A DNA stretch of 64,000 nt from positions 3,720,001 through 3,784,000 of the forward strand of contig NZ_AP024269.1 of NCBI RefSeq assembly GCF_016629525.1. The letters are read 5' to 3'. Every line of letters starts with the position of its first letter. The stretch's first letter is position 1. The notes beneath the pieces are model-generated. The model did no database searches, was not told the DNA's origin, and was given only the letters and a program-made list of their open reading frames with translations. A program made the translations under genes and the position numbers. Shown piece by piece: positions 36,133 through 44,867 of this stretch. The DNA comes from Kaistia sp. 32K. GTDB lineage: Bacteria; Pseudomonadota; Alphaproteobacteria; Rhizobiales; Kaistiaceae.

Positions 36133-36375
36133 TTGAAGCGATCCCTATATTGAGAGTCGTCCCGGGCGACAAGGCCGCCGGGCCCGTTCCGCCGACTTTT
36201 GTCGCGCCGATCCGCCGTCCGCCCATCTCTGCCGCCCTGCCGCGCGAATGACAATCCATTCCCTCCGCCGTTCCCTGGCCGATCTCTCGCCGTCGCCCCG
36301 CCGACGCGGTGGATTGCCGCGTCGGCTTGTACCCCGGGACGCAGTCGCGATATCAACCGCGACGAGGAGAAGCGG

Positions 36376-36825
36376 ATGAACGAGTGGATCAGCAGCGCGG
36401 CGGCGACGGCCCGGCCCAAGCGTCCGTTGGCGCAGGCCATGACCCGCGGCTTCCTGTGCCGTTGCCCGGCCTGTGGTCAGGGCCGCCTCTTCAACGGCTA
36501 CCTGACCGTCGTCGATGCGTGCGCCGCCTGCGGCGAGGACCTGTCGCACCAGCGCGCCGATGACGCCCCGCCCTATTTCACCATCACCATCGTCGCCCAC
36601 ATCATCGTGCCGCTGATGCTGATCGTCGAGATGGCCTGGCATCTCTCCAACGCGACGCATCTGGCGATCTGGCTGCCGCTGACGGCGATCCTCACGCTTG
36701 GATTGCTGCGGCCGATCAAGGGATCGGTGGTCGGCCTGCAATGGGCGATGTACATGCACGGCTTCGATCCGGAAGGCGACCCGGACGAGCACGGCCTGGC
36801 GCCGCGTCCGCCCGACAACCGGTAG
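36376..36825 (+). CDS. DUF983 family zinc-ribbon membrane protein
   Basis: This 149-residue protein has two CxxC pairs, CPACGQGRLF and CAACGEDLS, near residues 31 and 55, forming a zinc-ribbon-like N-terminus, followed by two strong hydrophobic segments at about 72-92 and 100-120. This is the DUF983 layout. Function is unknown. GAGGAGAAGCGG precedes the ATG at 36376. It is divergent from pyrB and upstream of an MFS gene. Confidence 0.85.
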   Translation: MNEWISSAAATARPKRPLAQAMTRGFLCRCPACGQGRLFNGYLTVVDACAACGEDLSHQRADDAPPYFTITIVAHIIVPLMLIVEMAWHLSNATHLAIWLPLTAILTLGLLRPIKGSVVGLQWAMYMHGFDPEGDPDEHGLAPRPPDNR

Positions 36826-36925
36826 ACACCCCTCTCGACCCCGCTGCGGGCAGCGTCTAGAACGGCGCGTCCTTCATGATGCACCGCATCCAAAGTCTCC
36901 GCATTCCAGTCTCCGAGGCGAATAC

Positions 36926-38104
36926 ATGACCATGGCACCCGAGCGACGGACCGATGGCGGTGGCATGATCGGCCTCGTCGCCGCCATCGGATCGGTCGCA
37001 GCCGTCGGCCTCGGCTTCTCGATCACGCTGCCGCTCCTGGCGCTGACACTCGAAGACCGGGGCATCTCCTCGACCTGGATCGGCCTCAACACCGCCACCT
37101 GGGGCCTGGCCGCGATCGCCATCACCCCCTTCGTCTCGAAGCTGGCGGCGCGAATCGGCACGGCGCAGCTGCTGGCGCTGGCGATCCTCGTCCTCGCCGC
37201 GACGCTGCCGCTCTTCTTCCTCTCGCCGTTCTGGGTCTGGTTCGTGCTGCGCCTCGTCGCCGGCGCCGCCGTCACCATCACCTTCGTGCTGTCCGAGTTC
37301 TGGATCAGTTCGGCGGCGCCGCCGGCGCGGCGCGGCGTCGTCATGGGCGTCTACGCCTCGGTGCTTTCCGGCGGCTTCGCGCTCGGCCCGGTGATTCTGT
37401 CGCTGACCGGCACGCAGGGCCTGTTCCCCTTCGCGCTCGGCTCGGTCGTGCTGACGCTCGGCATCATTCCGGTGCTCTGCGGCCTCCGCGTCGCGCCGAA
37501 GCTCGACCGCCGCGAGAAGCATTCCTTCGGCCGTTTCCTGTTCCTTGCGCCTGCCGCGACCGGCGCCGCCCTGCTCTTCGGCACGATCGAGACGGGCGCC
37601 TTCTCGCTGCTGCCGATCTACGGCCAGCGCGTCGGCCATACGCGGGAAATGGTGATCCTGCTCGGCATCGGCGTCACCATCGGCAACATCCTGCTGCAGA
37701 TGCCGATGGGCATGCTGTCGGACCGGATGAACCGCAGGACGCTCCTGATGATCATCGCCGCCTTCGGCATTGTCGGCGCGGCGATCCTGCCGCTGGTGGC
37801 CGCCTCGTTCTGGCCGCTGATGATCGCGCTCGCCATCTGGGGCGGCGTCATCGGCTCGCTCTATACCGTCGGCCTCGCCCATCTCGGCTCGCGTTTCCGC
37901 GGCTCCGATCTCGCCGCCGCCAACGCCGCCTTCGTGTTCTGCTACTCGCTCGGCGGGCTGGTCGGCCCGGCGACGCTCGGCGTCGCCATGGACATCTGGA
38001 ATCCGCACGGTTTCGCCGCCGGGCTGGGCCTGTTCTTCGGCGCCTACCTCCTGATGCTGATCATTCGCATGGGACGAGCGCGCCGGGCGCAGAACCTTCC
38101 TTGA
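36926..38104 (+). CDS. MFS transporter, YcaD-like
   Basis: This 392-residue membrane protein has twelve predicted helices. MFS motif RGVVMGVYAS lies in the centre of the first half and MGMLSDRMNRR near residue 240 in the second. It resembles the YcaD group of uncharacterised transporters. GAGG lies eight bases before the ATG at 36926. It ends with an ATG-free gap before rpmG, whose promoter-like box overlaps its stop. Confidence 0.85.
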   Translation: MTMAPERRTDGGGMIGLVAAIGSVAAVGLGFSITLPLLALTLEDRGISSTWIGLNTATWGLAAIAITPFVSKLAARIGTAQLLALAILVLAATLPLFFLSPFWVWFVLRLVAGAAVTITFVLSEFWISSAAPPARRGVVMGVYASVLSGGFALGPVILSLTGTQGLFPFALGSVVLTLGIIPVLCGLRVAPKLDRREKHSFGRFLFLAPAATGAALLFGTIETGAFSLLPIYGQRVGHTREMVILLGIGVTIGNILLQMPMGMLSDRMNRRTLLMIIAAFGIVGAAILPLVAASFWPLMIALAIWGGVIGSLYTVGLAHLGSRFRGSDLAAANAAFVFCYSLGGLVGPATLGVAMDIWNPHGFAAGLGLFFGAYLLMLIIRMGRARRAQNLP

Positions 38105-38128
38105 CTTTCGATCCTGAATCCGTAGGGT
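38101..38128 (+). promoter_or_regulatory. Candidate promoter of rpmG
   Basis: TTGACT, 16 bases, then TAGGGT form a sigma-70-like pair just at the end of the MFS gene, about 65 bases before the rpmG ATG. The -35 box is good, the -10 weak. Confidence 0.35.
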
Positions 38129-38191
38129 GCGCGCACAAAGGCGCCGGGCCAGTTCTTGCTACGCTGCGCGCAACAATTTTGAGGTTTGACC

Positions 38192-38359
38192 ATGGCCAAG
38201 GCCACCACGATCAAGATCAAGCTCGTGAGCTCCGCTGACACCGGCTTCTTCTATGTCACGAAGAAGAACTCGCGCACGATGACCGAGAAGTTCTCGGCCA
38301 AGAAGTACGACCCGGTAGCGCGCAAGCACGTCGAGTTCCGCGAAGCCAAGATCAAGTAA
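38192..38359 (+). CDS. rpmG: 50S ribosomal protein L33
   Basis: This 55-residue protein is the L33 of the large ribosomal subunit. It reads [20 protein letters not shown] and continues with [20 protein letters not shown] and [10 protein letters not shown], the family pattern without the zinc cysteines (the C-minus type). GAGG lies upstream of the ATG. A strong terminator follows at 38380. It is too short for usual ORF length filters. Confidence 0.95.
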   Translation: MAKATTIKIKLVSSADTGFFYVTKKNSRTMTEKFSAKKYDPVARKHVEFREAKIK

Positions 38360-38379
38360 GATCGGCTTCGACAGTTTCG

Positions 38380-38407
38380 AAAAAGGCGCCGTTTCGGCGC
38401 CTTTTTT
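38380..38407 (+). terminator. Rho-independent terminator of rpmG
   Basis: GGCGCC and GGCGCC arms extend with AAAA and TTTT around a GTTTC loop and end in six T residues, 21 bases after the rpmG stop. Confidence 0.85.
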
Positions 38408-38464
38408 GTTGCGGGACTGCTGCCGGGTCTGCTGCGGGCGGGCGCCGCGTTCGCCGCACGCTCG

Positions 38465-38599
38465 CCGTCATCCCTGCGAAAGCAGGGATCCATCGGGACG
38501 ACGCACGGCGGAATCAGGGGCGCGCGCCACGGCGAAGGCGCCAGGACGACGAATTTCGAGGCGCTGCCGCATGGATCCCTGCTTTCGCAGGGATGACGG
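38465..38599. repeat. Inverted pair of 29-bp repeats
   Basis: A 29-bp element with core TCCCTGCGAAAGCAGGGA lies at 38465-38493 and its exact reverse complement at 38571-38599. Each is also a hairpin, with GCGAAAGC as the loop region. This is a dispersed REP-type element common in GC-rich alphaproteobacteria. A hairpin CCTCTCCC-ATG-GGGAGAGG lies nearby at 38657-38675. The whole 38408-38707 stretch has no gene. Confidence 0.75.
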
Positions 38600-38707
38600 C
38601 GGAGGCGGATGACCGGGCAGCTCTACGTCGAGGAGCAGGCGGATGCGCCTTCTTCACCTCTCCCATGGGGAGAGGGGAAGGACGCGCGCCCCAGCCGGGC
38701 CGATACC

Positions 38708-39079
38708 TCAATTGTCGCCGATATAGGTTTTCACCGTCTCGATGAACTTGCCGATCGAGATCGGCTTGGAGAGGTAGGCCTCGCAGCCGCCCTGGCGGAT
38801 GCGTTCCTCGTCGCCCTTCATGGCGAAGGCGGTGACGGCGATGATCGGGATGGCGCGCAGCTCGTCATCCTCCTTGATCCATTTCGTCACTTCCAGGCCG
38901 GAAACTTCCGGCAGCTGGATGTCCATCAGGATCAGGTCGGGACGGTAGGTACGGGCGAGCTCCAGCGCTTCCAGTCCGTTGCGGGTCTGGATGATGTTGT
39001 AGCCATGCGCTTCGAGCAGGTCGTGGAAGAGCTTCATGTTGAGCTCGTTGTCTTCCACCACGAGAACGGTCTTTGCCAT
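38708..39079 (-). CDS. divK: Cell-cycle response regulator DivK
   Basis: This 123-residue single-domain receiver matches Div[21 protein letters not shown] at the start, phosphoacceptor Asp53 in [26 protein letters not shown] and [11 protein letters not shown]. It has no output domain. DivK binds the DivL/CckA branch, lowering CckA kinase activity and so CtrA phosphorylation. Its partner kinases PleC and DivJ are not in the window. It is divergent from the DUF3572 gene, the usual Hyphomicrobiales order, and a GATTC lies in the shared spacer. Confidence 0.94.
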   Translation of the reverse strand: MAKTVLVVEDNELNMKLFHDLLEAHGYNIIQTRNGLEALELARTYRPDLILMDIQLPEVSGLEVTKWIKEDDELRAIPIIAVTAFAMKGDEERIRQGGCEAYLSKPISIGKFIETVKTYIGDN

Positions 39080-39174
39080 TCGGCCCTTCTTGCAGCCCTC
39101 GATCCCGTCGACGGCGTCTACTAGATGGTATCGAAGTTGAATTTAGCGAAGATTCGTTTCGGAAAGGCAAATGC

Positions 39175-39468
39175 ATGATCCGGCAGAAGGAGCCGCCGCT
39201 CGACCTCGAGGGCGCAGAGCGGCTGGCGATCGAGGCGCTGGCGTTCCTCGCGTCCGAACCCGAGGAGCTGGGCCGCTTCCTGGCGCTCGTTGGCCTCGGG
39301 CCGGAGACGCTGCGCGACGCGGCGAGCGACCCCGGATTTCTCTCCGGCGTGCTGGAATTCTTCCTGGAGAACGAGTCGCTGCTTCTCGTTTTCGCAGCGC
39401 GCGCCAACATCCGGCCGACGATGATCGCCGCCGCGCGTTACCTGCTCGACCGGGAAATCACGGAATGA
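39175..39468 (+). CDS. DUF3572 family protein
   Basis: This 97-residue soluble helical protein has LAIEALAFLASEPEELGRFL and GVLEFFLENESLLLVFA, the DUF3572 pattern. Function is unknown, but it is conserved beside divK in Hyphomicrobiales. GGAAAGG lies seven bases before the ATG at 39175. Its TGA overlaps the next gene's ATG as ATGA. Confidence 0.8.
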   Translation: MIRQKEPPLDLEGAERLAIEALAFLASEPEELGRFLALVGLGPETLRDAASDPGFLSGVLEFFLENESLLLVFAARANIRPTMIAAARYLLDREITE

Positions 39469-40100
39469 GCGAGACGATCGCGCTCGACCTCGACGGCTAT
39501 ACCGACCTGCCGCCCGGCCGCATCGCCAATGTCGTCACCTATCTGGAGATGAAGGCCCGCCCTGCCCCATCGACCGAAGCGGAAACGGCGAGCAGCCGCA
39601 CGGTGCGCCATGTCAAAAAGCCGGAGCTCGCCGCGTACCGCAAGCTCTATGCCCGCATCGGCACGGATTGGCTGTGGTTTTCCCGCGCCGTCATGACCGA
39701 CGACGCGCTGGCGGCTGTTCTCGCCAGGCCGACGACCGAGATCCATTTCCTCGAGCAGGACGGCGAGCCGGTCGGCCTTGCCGAGCTGCATCGCGGCGAA
39801 GGTGGCCCGGCTGATGTCGAGATCGCGATGTTCGGGGTGGTGCCGGAAGCGACGGGCACCGGCGCGGCGCGCCAGTTGATGCTTGCGGCGCTTGCCGCGG
39901 CCTGGGGCGGAGGAACGGAGCGCGTCTGGCTCCACACCTGCTCCTTCGACCATCCGGCCGCCCTGCGCTTCTACAGGCGATCCGGCTTCACGCCGTTCAA
40001 GTTCGCGATCGAGGTGTCGACCGACCCGCGCCTCGACGGTCACCTGCCGCGAACGGCGGGCCCGCATGTCGCGTTGATCGATCCGGCCTCGACGGACTGA
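39465..40100 (+). CDS. GNAT family N-acetyltransferase
   Basis: This 211-residue acetyltransferase has the GNAT fold: LEQDGEPVGLAEL, then AMFGVVPEATGTGAARQLM near residue 125, the acetyl-CoA pyrophosphate loop (here A-T-G-T-G-A), and LHTCSFDHPAALRFYRRSGF. The acceptor is unknown. It is translationally coupled to the DUF3572 gene. Confidence 0.85.
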   Translation: MSETIALDLDGYTDLPPGRIANVVTYLEMKARPAPSTEAETASSRTVRHVKKPELAAYRKLYARIGTDWLWFSRAVMTDDALAAVLARPTTEIHFLEQDGEPVGLAELHRGEGGPADVEIAMFGVVPEATGTGAARQLMLAALAAAWGGGTERVWLHTCSFDHPAALRFYRRSGFTPFKFAIEVSTDPRLDGHLPRTAGPHVALIDPASTD

Positions 40101-40129
40101 GGCGGCGACGCTCTTGGGTTAACGAAACG

Positions 40130-40564
40130 CTACCAGGAGCGGCGTTCGGCGGCGGACGAGCGGTTGGCGCGGCGGGCGGCGAGATCCGGCGCGGGCGGGC
40201 GCTGGCCGGGCGTCGCGGCGCTGCGTTCCCGGTCCTGGTCGCGGACCACCATCAGCTCGACCTTCTTCAGTTCGTCGAGGGCGAGGTCGAGCCCTTCCTG
40301 GGCGGCGGCGAGCTGGCTCTCGAGATCCTGCGCCGAGGCGCGGAGATTGTCGCGCCGCTGCATCGCCGCCTTGGCGAAGGTCGGATAGGCGAAATGGGAG
40401 GTATCGCGGATGCCGGCCCGCTCCTGCTCGACGTTGATCTGGTCCTCGAGATCGCGCGCCATGCGCTCGAACTCGGCGACCATCGTCTGGATCTGGTTTA
40501 CCTGCCGGCGCTTTTCGTCGGCCTGGAACCGCTTCAGCCGAATGAGGCTCTCACGCGACTTCAT
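40130..40564 (-). CDS. fliJ: FliJ-like flagellar export coiled-coil protein
   Basis: This 144-residue protein is a helical coiled coil with charged heptads (LIRLKRFQADEKRRQVNQIQ, LEDQINVEQERAG, LESQLAAAQEGLD), matching FliJ, which feeds export chaperones to the flagellar ATPase. In Hyphomicrobiales a fliJ gene lies divergent from ctrA, as here. The last 25 residues are Ala/Arg-rich and probably disordered. Other flagellar genes are absent from the window. Confidence 0.78.
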   Translation of the reverse strand: MKSRESLIRLKRFQADEKRRQVNQIQTMVAEFERMARDLEDQINVEQERAGIRDTSHFAYPTFAKAAMQRRDNLRASAQDLESQLAAAQEGLDLALDELKKVELMVVRDQDRERSAATPGQRPPAPDLAARRANRSSAAERRSW

Positions 40565-41029
40565 ACTCGTTACTCCCTGAACACTGAGACGCGGGCGCGC
40601 TGCGACGCCGGCAGCGCCGGATGGGGAGTTTTCCCCAATGTCGCTGCCAAATGGCCATCAGACTTGTCAAAACCTTAAGCCACGGACCTCGCGCTAACCT
40701 TTCATTTACGTCTCGCGTTAATCATGGCGCAGGAGGGCTTAAGGGCGGGTAAACCCGTCCTGCGGTGCCTTCATCCTAATTCCGTGAGTCCGACCAATTG
40801 GTTACCGGATTTCGTGCAATTGAATGAAATGGTGCAATCCACACCAAATCGTTCGGAATCTCAAAGACGTCAGGCGATTTCCGAATAAATCGCCTGAACC
40901 CCTTGTGAGCACGAATCAGAATTTGTTAACCATTAAGCGTTAGCCTTCGAATCGGGGTGAGCCGTTTTCCAAGCACCGGTTTTCGAGGCCGGAGCGCCAA
41001 GCCCAGGATAGGCAATTGAGGGGATTGGT
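40565..41029 (+). promoter_or_regulatory. ctrA upstream control region
   Basis: This 465-bp spacer has no gene. It holds four GANTC sites (40786, 40856, 40913, 40949), a cluster TTAACCATTAAGCGTTAG at 40926-40943 with half-sites seven bases apart, and TTAAGGGCGGGTAAA near 40738, one base off TTAA-N7-TTAA. In Caulobacter the ctrA promoter is controlled by CcrM methylation of GANTC and by CtrA boxes. The motifs are seen; the control here is inferred. Confidence 0.6.
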
Positions 41030-41731
<702 letters not shown>

Positions 41732-41756
41732 CCGGTCCCTCCCCCGGCTCAGACTG

Positions 41757-41781
41757 AAACCCCGCTGCGGCGGGGTTTTTT
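41757..41781 (+). terminator. Rho-independent terminator of ctrA
   Basis: AACCCCGC and GCGGGGTT form a perfect 8-bp stem with a four-base loop, followed by TTTTT, 26 bases after the ctrA stop. Confidence 0.85.
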
Positions 41782-41840
41782 GTGTCCGGATCCCAGCCCC
41801 GAGCTATCGCGGAATGGCGCGCGCCCTCCCCGGCGGACAA

Positions 41841-41873
41841 ACAAAAACCGCGCCGATCGGGGATCGGCGCGGT
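41841..41873 (-). terminator. Rho-independent terminator of chpT
   Basis: ACCGCGCCGATC and GATCGGCGCGGT form a perfect 12-bp stem with a three-base loop; on the minus strand it is followed by TTTTTGTTTG. It lies about 40 bases after the chpT stop. Confidence 0.85.
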
Positions 41874-41915
41874 CTGGAATTCTCAGGAAGATTGCGGAAT
41901 CGCGCTAGACCCGGC

Positions 41916-42653
41916 TCACACCTCGGTCGAGGCCGGCGTATTGGCTTCGGTCGTCTCCGCGTCGGCCTTGGCTTCCGCGACGACTTCCGCCTCGGCCACA
42001 GGCTCCTCAGCCGTCGAACGCGCCGTGATGATCACGTCGGTGCCGTCCAGCACGGCGGCGACGGTCATGCCGCAGGTACGCGCCAGCAGACCGGCATAGT
42101 AGGGCTGCACGGCATGCGCATCGATGTTGACGTCGACGATCGCGCCGGGAATGAGCTTTTCGAACGCGGCCGGGATGCGGGCGCTCGGACCCGAGCAGTG
42201 GAAGATGACGTCCGGCTTGGCCGGCTCGCCGGTGATCGTCACCTTGATCAAGCCGCCGCGCGGCACGGCCGCGACCGCCATCAGCACCAGGTTGAGGATC
42301 AGCTTGACCTGGTTCTTCGGCATCAGCGCGCGCGGCGCCGTCCATTCGAACGCGGCCTTCTCGCCTTCCATGTAGCCGCGCGCCACCTTCTCGGCGTCGC
42401 CGATGTCGATCTCGGCGCCGGCGGAGCCGGCGGCGCCAAAGGCGAGGCGGGCGAACTGCAGCTTGGCGGAGGCCTGGCGCGCGCTCTTGCGGATCAGGTC
42501 GAAGGCGAAGCTCTTCATCTCCTCGCTGGTCTCTTCGTCGAGAACCTCGAGGCCGTTGTTGATCGCGCCGACCGGCGAAATGATGTCGTGGCAGACGCGA
42601 CTGCAGAGCAGCGCCGCGAGATCGAGGGCTTCGAGTTCGATCTCATTGGTCAT
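41916..42653 (-). CDS. chpT: Histidine phosphotransferase ChpT
   Basis: This 245-residue protein relays phosphate from CckA to CtrA and CpdR. The phosphorylated His22 lies in LLCSRVCHDIISPVGAINNG, a signature of ChpT, followed by the degenerate HATPase-like domain. The last 35 residues are acidic and Ala/Glu-rich (TAEEPVAEAEVVAEAKADAE), longer than in Caulobacter ChpT (about 225 residues), and probably disordered. The start at 42653 matches the family. It is convergent with ctrA, so two adjacent members of one relay share this locus. Confidence 0.92.
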   Translation of the reverse strand: MTNEIELEALDLAALLCSRVCHDIISPVGAINNGLEVLDEETSEEMKSFAFDLIRKSARQASAKLQFARLAFGAAGSAGAEIDIGDAEKVARGYMEGEKAAFEWTAPRALMPKNQVKLILNLVLMAVAAVPRGGLIKVTITGEPAKPDVIFHCSGPSARIPAAFEKLIPGAIVDVNIDAHAVQPYYAGLLARTCGMTVAAVLDGTDVIITARSTAEEPVAEAEVVAEAKADAETTEANTPASTEV

Positions 42654-42901
42654 GACGCGTCTTTCCCTTGTTCCGGCACGAATCAGCCCATTCGGAGGGG
42701 CGCTTCGGGGATACACCGCCCCGCAGACGCTGCCAACCGCCGGCCGGTTGACCCCGGCGGGAGCCCGCGACTGAGATGCCCCGATGCCGCCTACATTGAT
42801 TTCCATGCTATCGGTGATTCGCACGCGCAGCGCCGGTTTCCACCCGACGGGGTCGGGTCCCTGCCACTAATGCCGCCACGACCGACAAGGAGCCGCCCGA
42901 G

Positions 42902-43477
42902 ATGTTTCGCAGCCTGCGTCTTACGTTCTTCCTCGCGCTGATCGCGCTGGCCGCGCCAATCCTCGCGCTCCGGCCGGCGCTTGCCCAGAGCCCCGACAGC
43001 TATTCCTCCGACGAGCTGGTCAATACCGGACACAAGTTCTTCGGCGAGGTGTCGGGCAGCCTCGCCTCGGTGGTCGAGCATGCCGTCTCGAAATACGGCC
43101 TGCCGAACGGCTACATTCTCGGCGAACAGGGCTCGGGAGCGCTGTTCGCCGGCCTGCGCTACGGCAACGGCACGCTCTACACCAAGAATGCCGGCCAACA
43201 TCAGGTGTTCTTCCAGGGCCCCTCGCTCGGCTGGGACATCGGCGGCGACGGCTCGCGCGTCATGATGCTCGTCTACAACCTCCCCTCGATCAGCGCGATC
43301 TACGACCGCTTCGGCGGCGTCAACGGCTCGGCCTATCTGGTCGGCGGCGTCGGCATGACGGTGCTCTCGCGCGACAACGTCTTCATCGTGCCGATCGTCT
43401 CGGGCCTCGGCGCCCGCCTCGGCTTCAATGTCGGCTACCTGAAGTTCACCGATCGCCAGACCTGGAACCCGTTCTGA
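42902..43477 (+). CDS. eipA: Envelope integrity protein EipA (DUF1134)
   Basis: This 191-residue protein has a signal peptide cleaved after ALAQ near residue 29, then a small beta-rich domain (GEVSGSLASVVEHAVSKYGLPNG, GLGWDIGGDG, GGVGMTVLSRDN) matching DUF1134. The Brucella homologue EipA maintains envelope integrity and its expression has been reported to depend on CtrA. AAGGAG lies nine bases before the ATG. Two GANTC sites lie upstream at 42680 and 42816, but no clear TTAA-N7-TTAA is seen. Confidence 0.87.
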   Translation: MFRSLRLTFFLALIALAAPILALRPALAQSPDSYSSDELVNTGHKFFGEVSGSLASVVEHAVSKYGLPNGYILGEQGSGALFAGLRYGNGTLYTKNAGQHQVFFQGPSLGWDIGGDGSRVMMLVYNLPSISAIYDRFGGVNGSAYLVGGVGMTVLSRDNVFIVPIVSGLGARLGFNVGYLKFTDRQTWNPF

Positions 43478-43696
43478 TCCGCAAGTAATCCGGCTGTGAT
43501 CCACGTCACGGCGTCGCGGCAACACAAGCGCTAGAACGAGTCTGGCAGACCGCGCGCACACGGTTGTTGCTGGACTCGCGGCTTCTTCCGATGTCATTAG
43601 GAAGATGCGCGCATGGTAGCGCCGAAGAGCCGATGTCTGCGGGACGAGCCTCGCCGGGCTTTCCTCGGGCGTGGTTGAGATTCCGGAGACGATGCG

Positions 43697-44809
43697 TTGA
43701 TCGAAGCAGTGATGTATTTCGCTCTCGGCTTCCTGTCGGCGGGGATCGTCGCCCTGGTGCTCGGCCCGCCGCTCTGGCGCCGCGCGCTGCGGCTGTCGCG
43801 TCGCGACATGGAACGCACGCTGCCGATGACGCGCGCCGAGATCCAGGCCGAGAAGGACCAGATCCGCGCCGGCTTCGCCCTCTCGATCAGCACCCTGAAC
43901 CAGACGATCGGACGGCTGAAGGCGCAGGTCGCCGAGCAGTTCATCGACATCAACCGCAAGCGCGAGGTGATCACCCACCTGACCGCGCAAGGGTCGCTCT
44001 CGGCCGACGACATCGTCGGGCTGGAGACGCGCCGGGTCGAGCTGGAGACGCGGCTGGCCGAATCCGACCTGGCGCTCGCCGCGAGCACGGCCGAGCGCGC
44101 CACGACCGAACAGAGCCTCGTCACCATCCGCTCCAACCTGGCGGCTGCCGAGGAAGCGATCCGCGACCTCGCCTCGGAGCGCGAGGCCCAGCGCCTCGAG
44201 ATCATCGCCCGCGACACGGAGCTCGACAATCTGCGCGACACGCTGGCGGCGATGAAGATCGCGTCGACGGGCAGCGAGGTCGCCAGCGCCGACATCGAAA
44301 GCGAAATGTCGACGCTCAAGGCCAATCTGGCGATCCAGCGCCATATGAGCGAGGAACAGAGCGGCCGCGAGAACGAGACCAAGGCGGCGGTCGACGCCGC
44401 GCTCGCCGAGCTGAAGAAGCGCGAGGCCGACTTGAACGACGCGCATGCCCGAATTGAGGACCTGTCGCTGCGGCTGGTCGAGGCGGAAGCGGCCGAGATG
44501 GGCGCGATCGCCATCCAGGAAGAGAAGATCGGGCTCGCCAGGCAGATCGCGGCGCTCGAAGCCAAAAATACGCAGCTCGCGAGCGACATCGAGACACTGA
44601 AGCAGACCTCCGGCACGGCAAGCGCCGAGGAGACGGCGCTGCTGCGCGGCAAGCTGATCGAGTTCGGCGCCGCCGTCGCCCGCCTGGCGGCCGAGCGCGG
44701 CGACGGGCCGAGCCTGGTGACGGAATTGCCGCCGCCGCCGGAAGAGCCGGCGCCGACCAGCCTCGCCGACCGCATCCGCGCCCTGCAGCACGCCAGCGGC
44801 AGTCTCTAG
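43697..44809 (+). CDS. Membrane-anchored coiled-coil protein, unknown function
   Basis: This 370-residue protein has one N-terminal membrane segment (MYFALGFLSAGIVALVLG, about residues 6-25) and then about 280 residues of long coiled coil (TLNQTIGRLKAQVAEQFIDI, ETRLAESDLAL, ALAELKKREADLNDA), with a Pro-rich end. The layout suggests an inner-membrane scaffold with a cytoplasmic coil. GGAG lies seven to eight bases before the TTG start at 43697; an ATG at 43712 is possible. No family was recognised; it lies near ctrA/chpT/eipA. Confidence 0.72.
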   Translation: MIEAVMYFALGFLSAGIVALVLGPPLWRRALRLSRRDMERTLPMTRAEIQAEKDQIRAGFALSISTLNQTIGRLKAQVAEQFIDINRKREVITHLTAQGSLSADDIVGLETRRVELETRLAESDLALAASTAERATTEQSLVTIRSNLAAAEEAIRDLASEREAQRLEIIARDTELDNLRDTLAAMKIASTGSEVASADIESEMSTLKANLAIQRHMSEEQSGRENETKAAVDAALAELKKREADLNDAHARIEDLSLRLVEAEAAEMGAIAIQEEKIGLARQIAALEAKNTQLASDIETLKQTSGTASAEETALLRGKLIEFGAAVARLAAERGDGPSLVTELPPPPEEPAPTSLADRIRALQHASGSL

Positions 44810-44867
44810 AGCGCTCTCACCCGAAGTCCGGTTCGCGTCGAGAAACCCCTCCAGCCCCTGAGCGAGA

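Noticed and set aside
42654..42901. CtrA box before eipA
   Set aside because: No TTAA-N7-TTAA or close variant was found. Only two GANTC sites are present, so direct CtrA control is not claimed from sequence.
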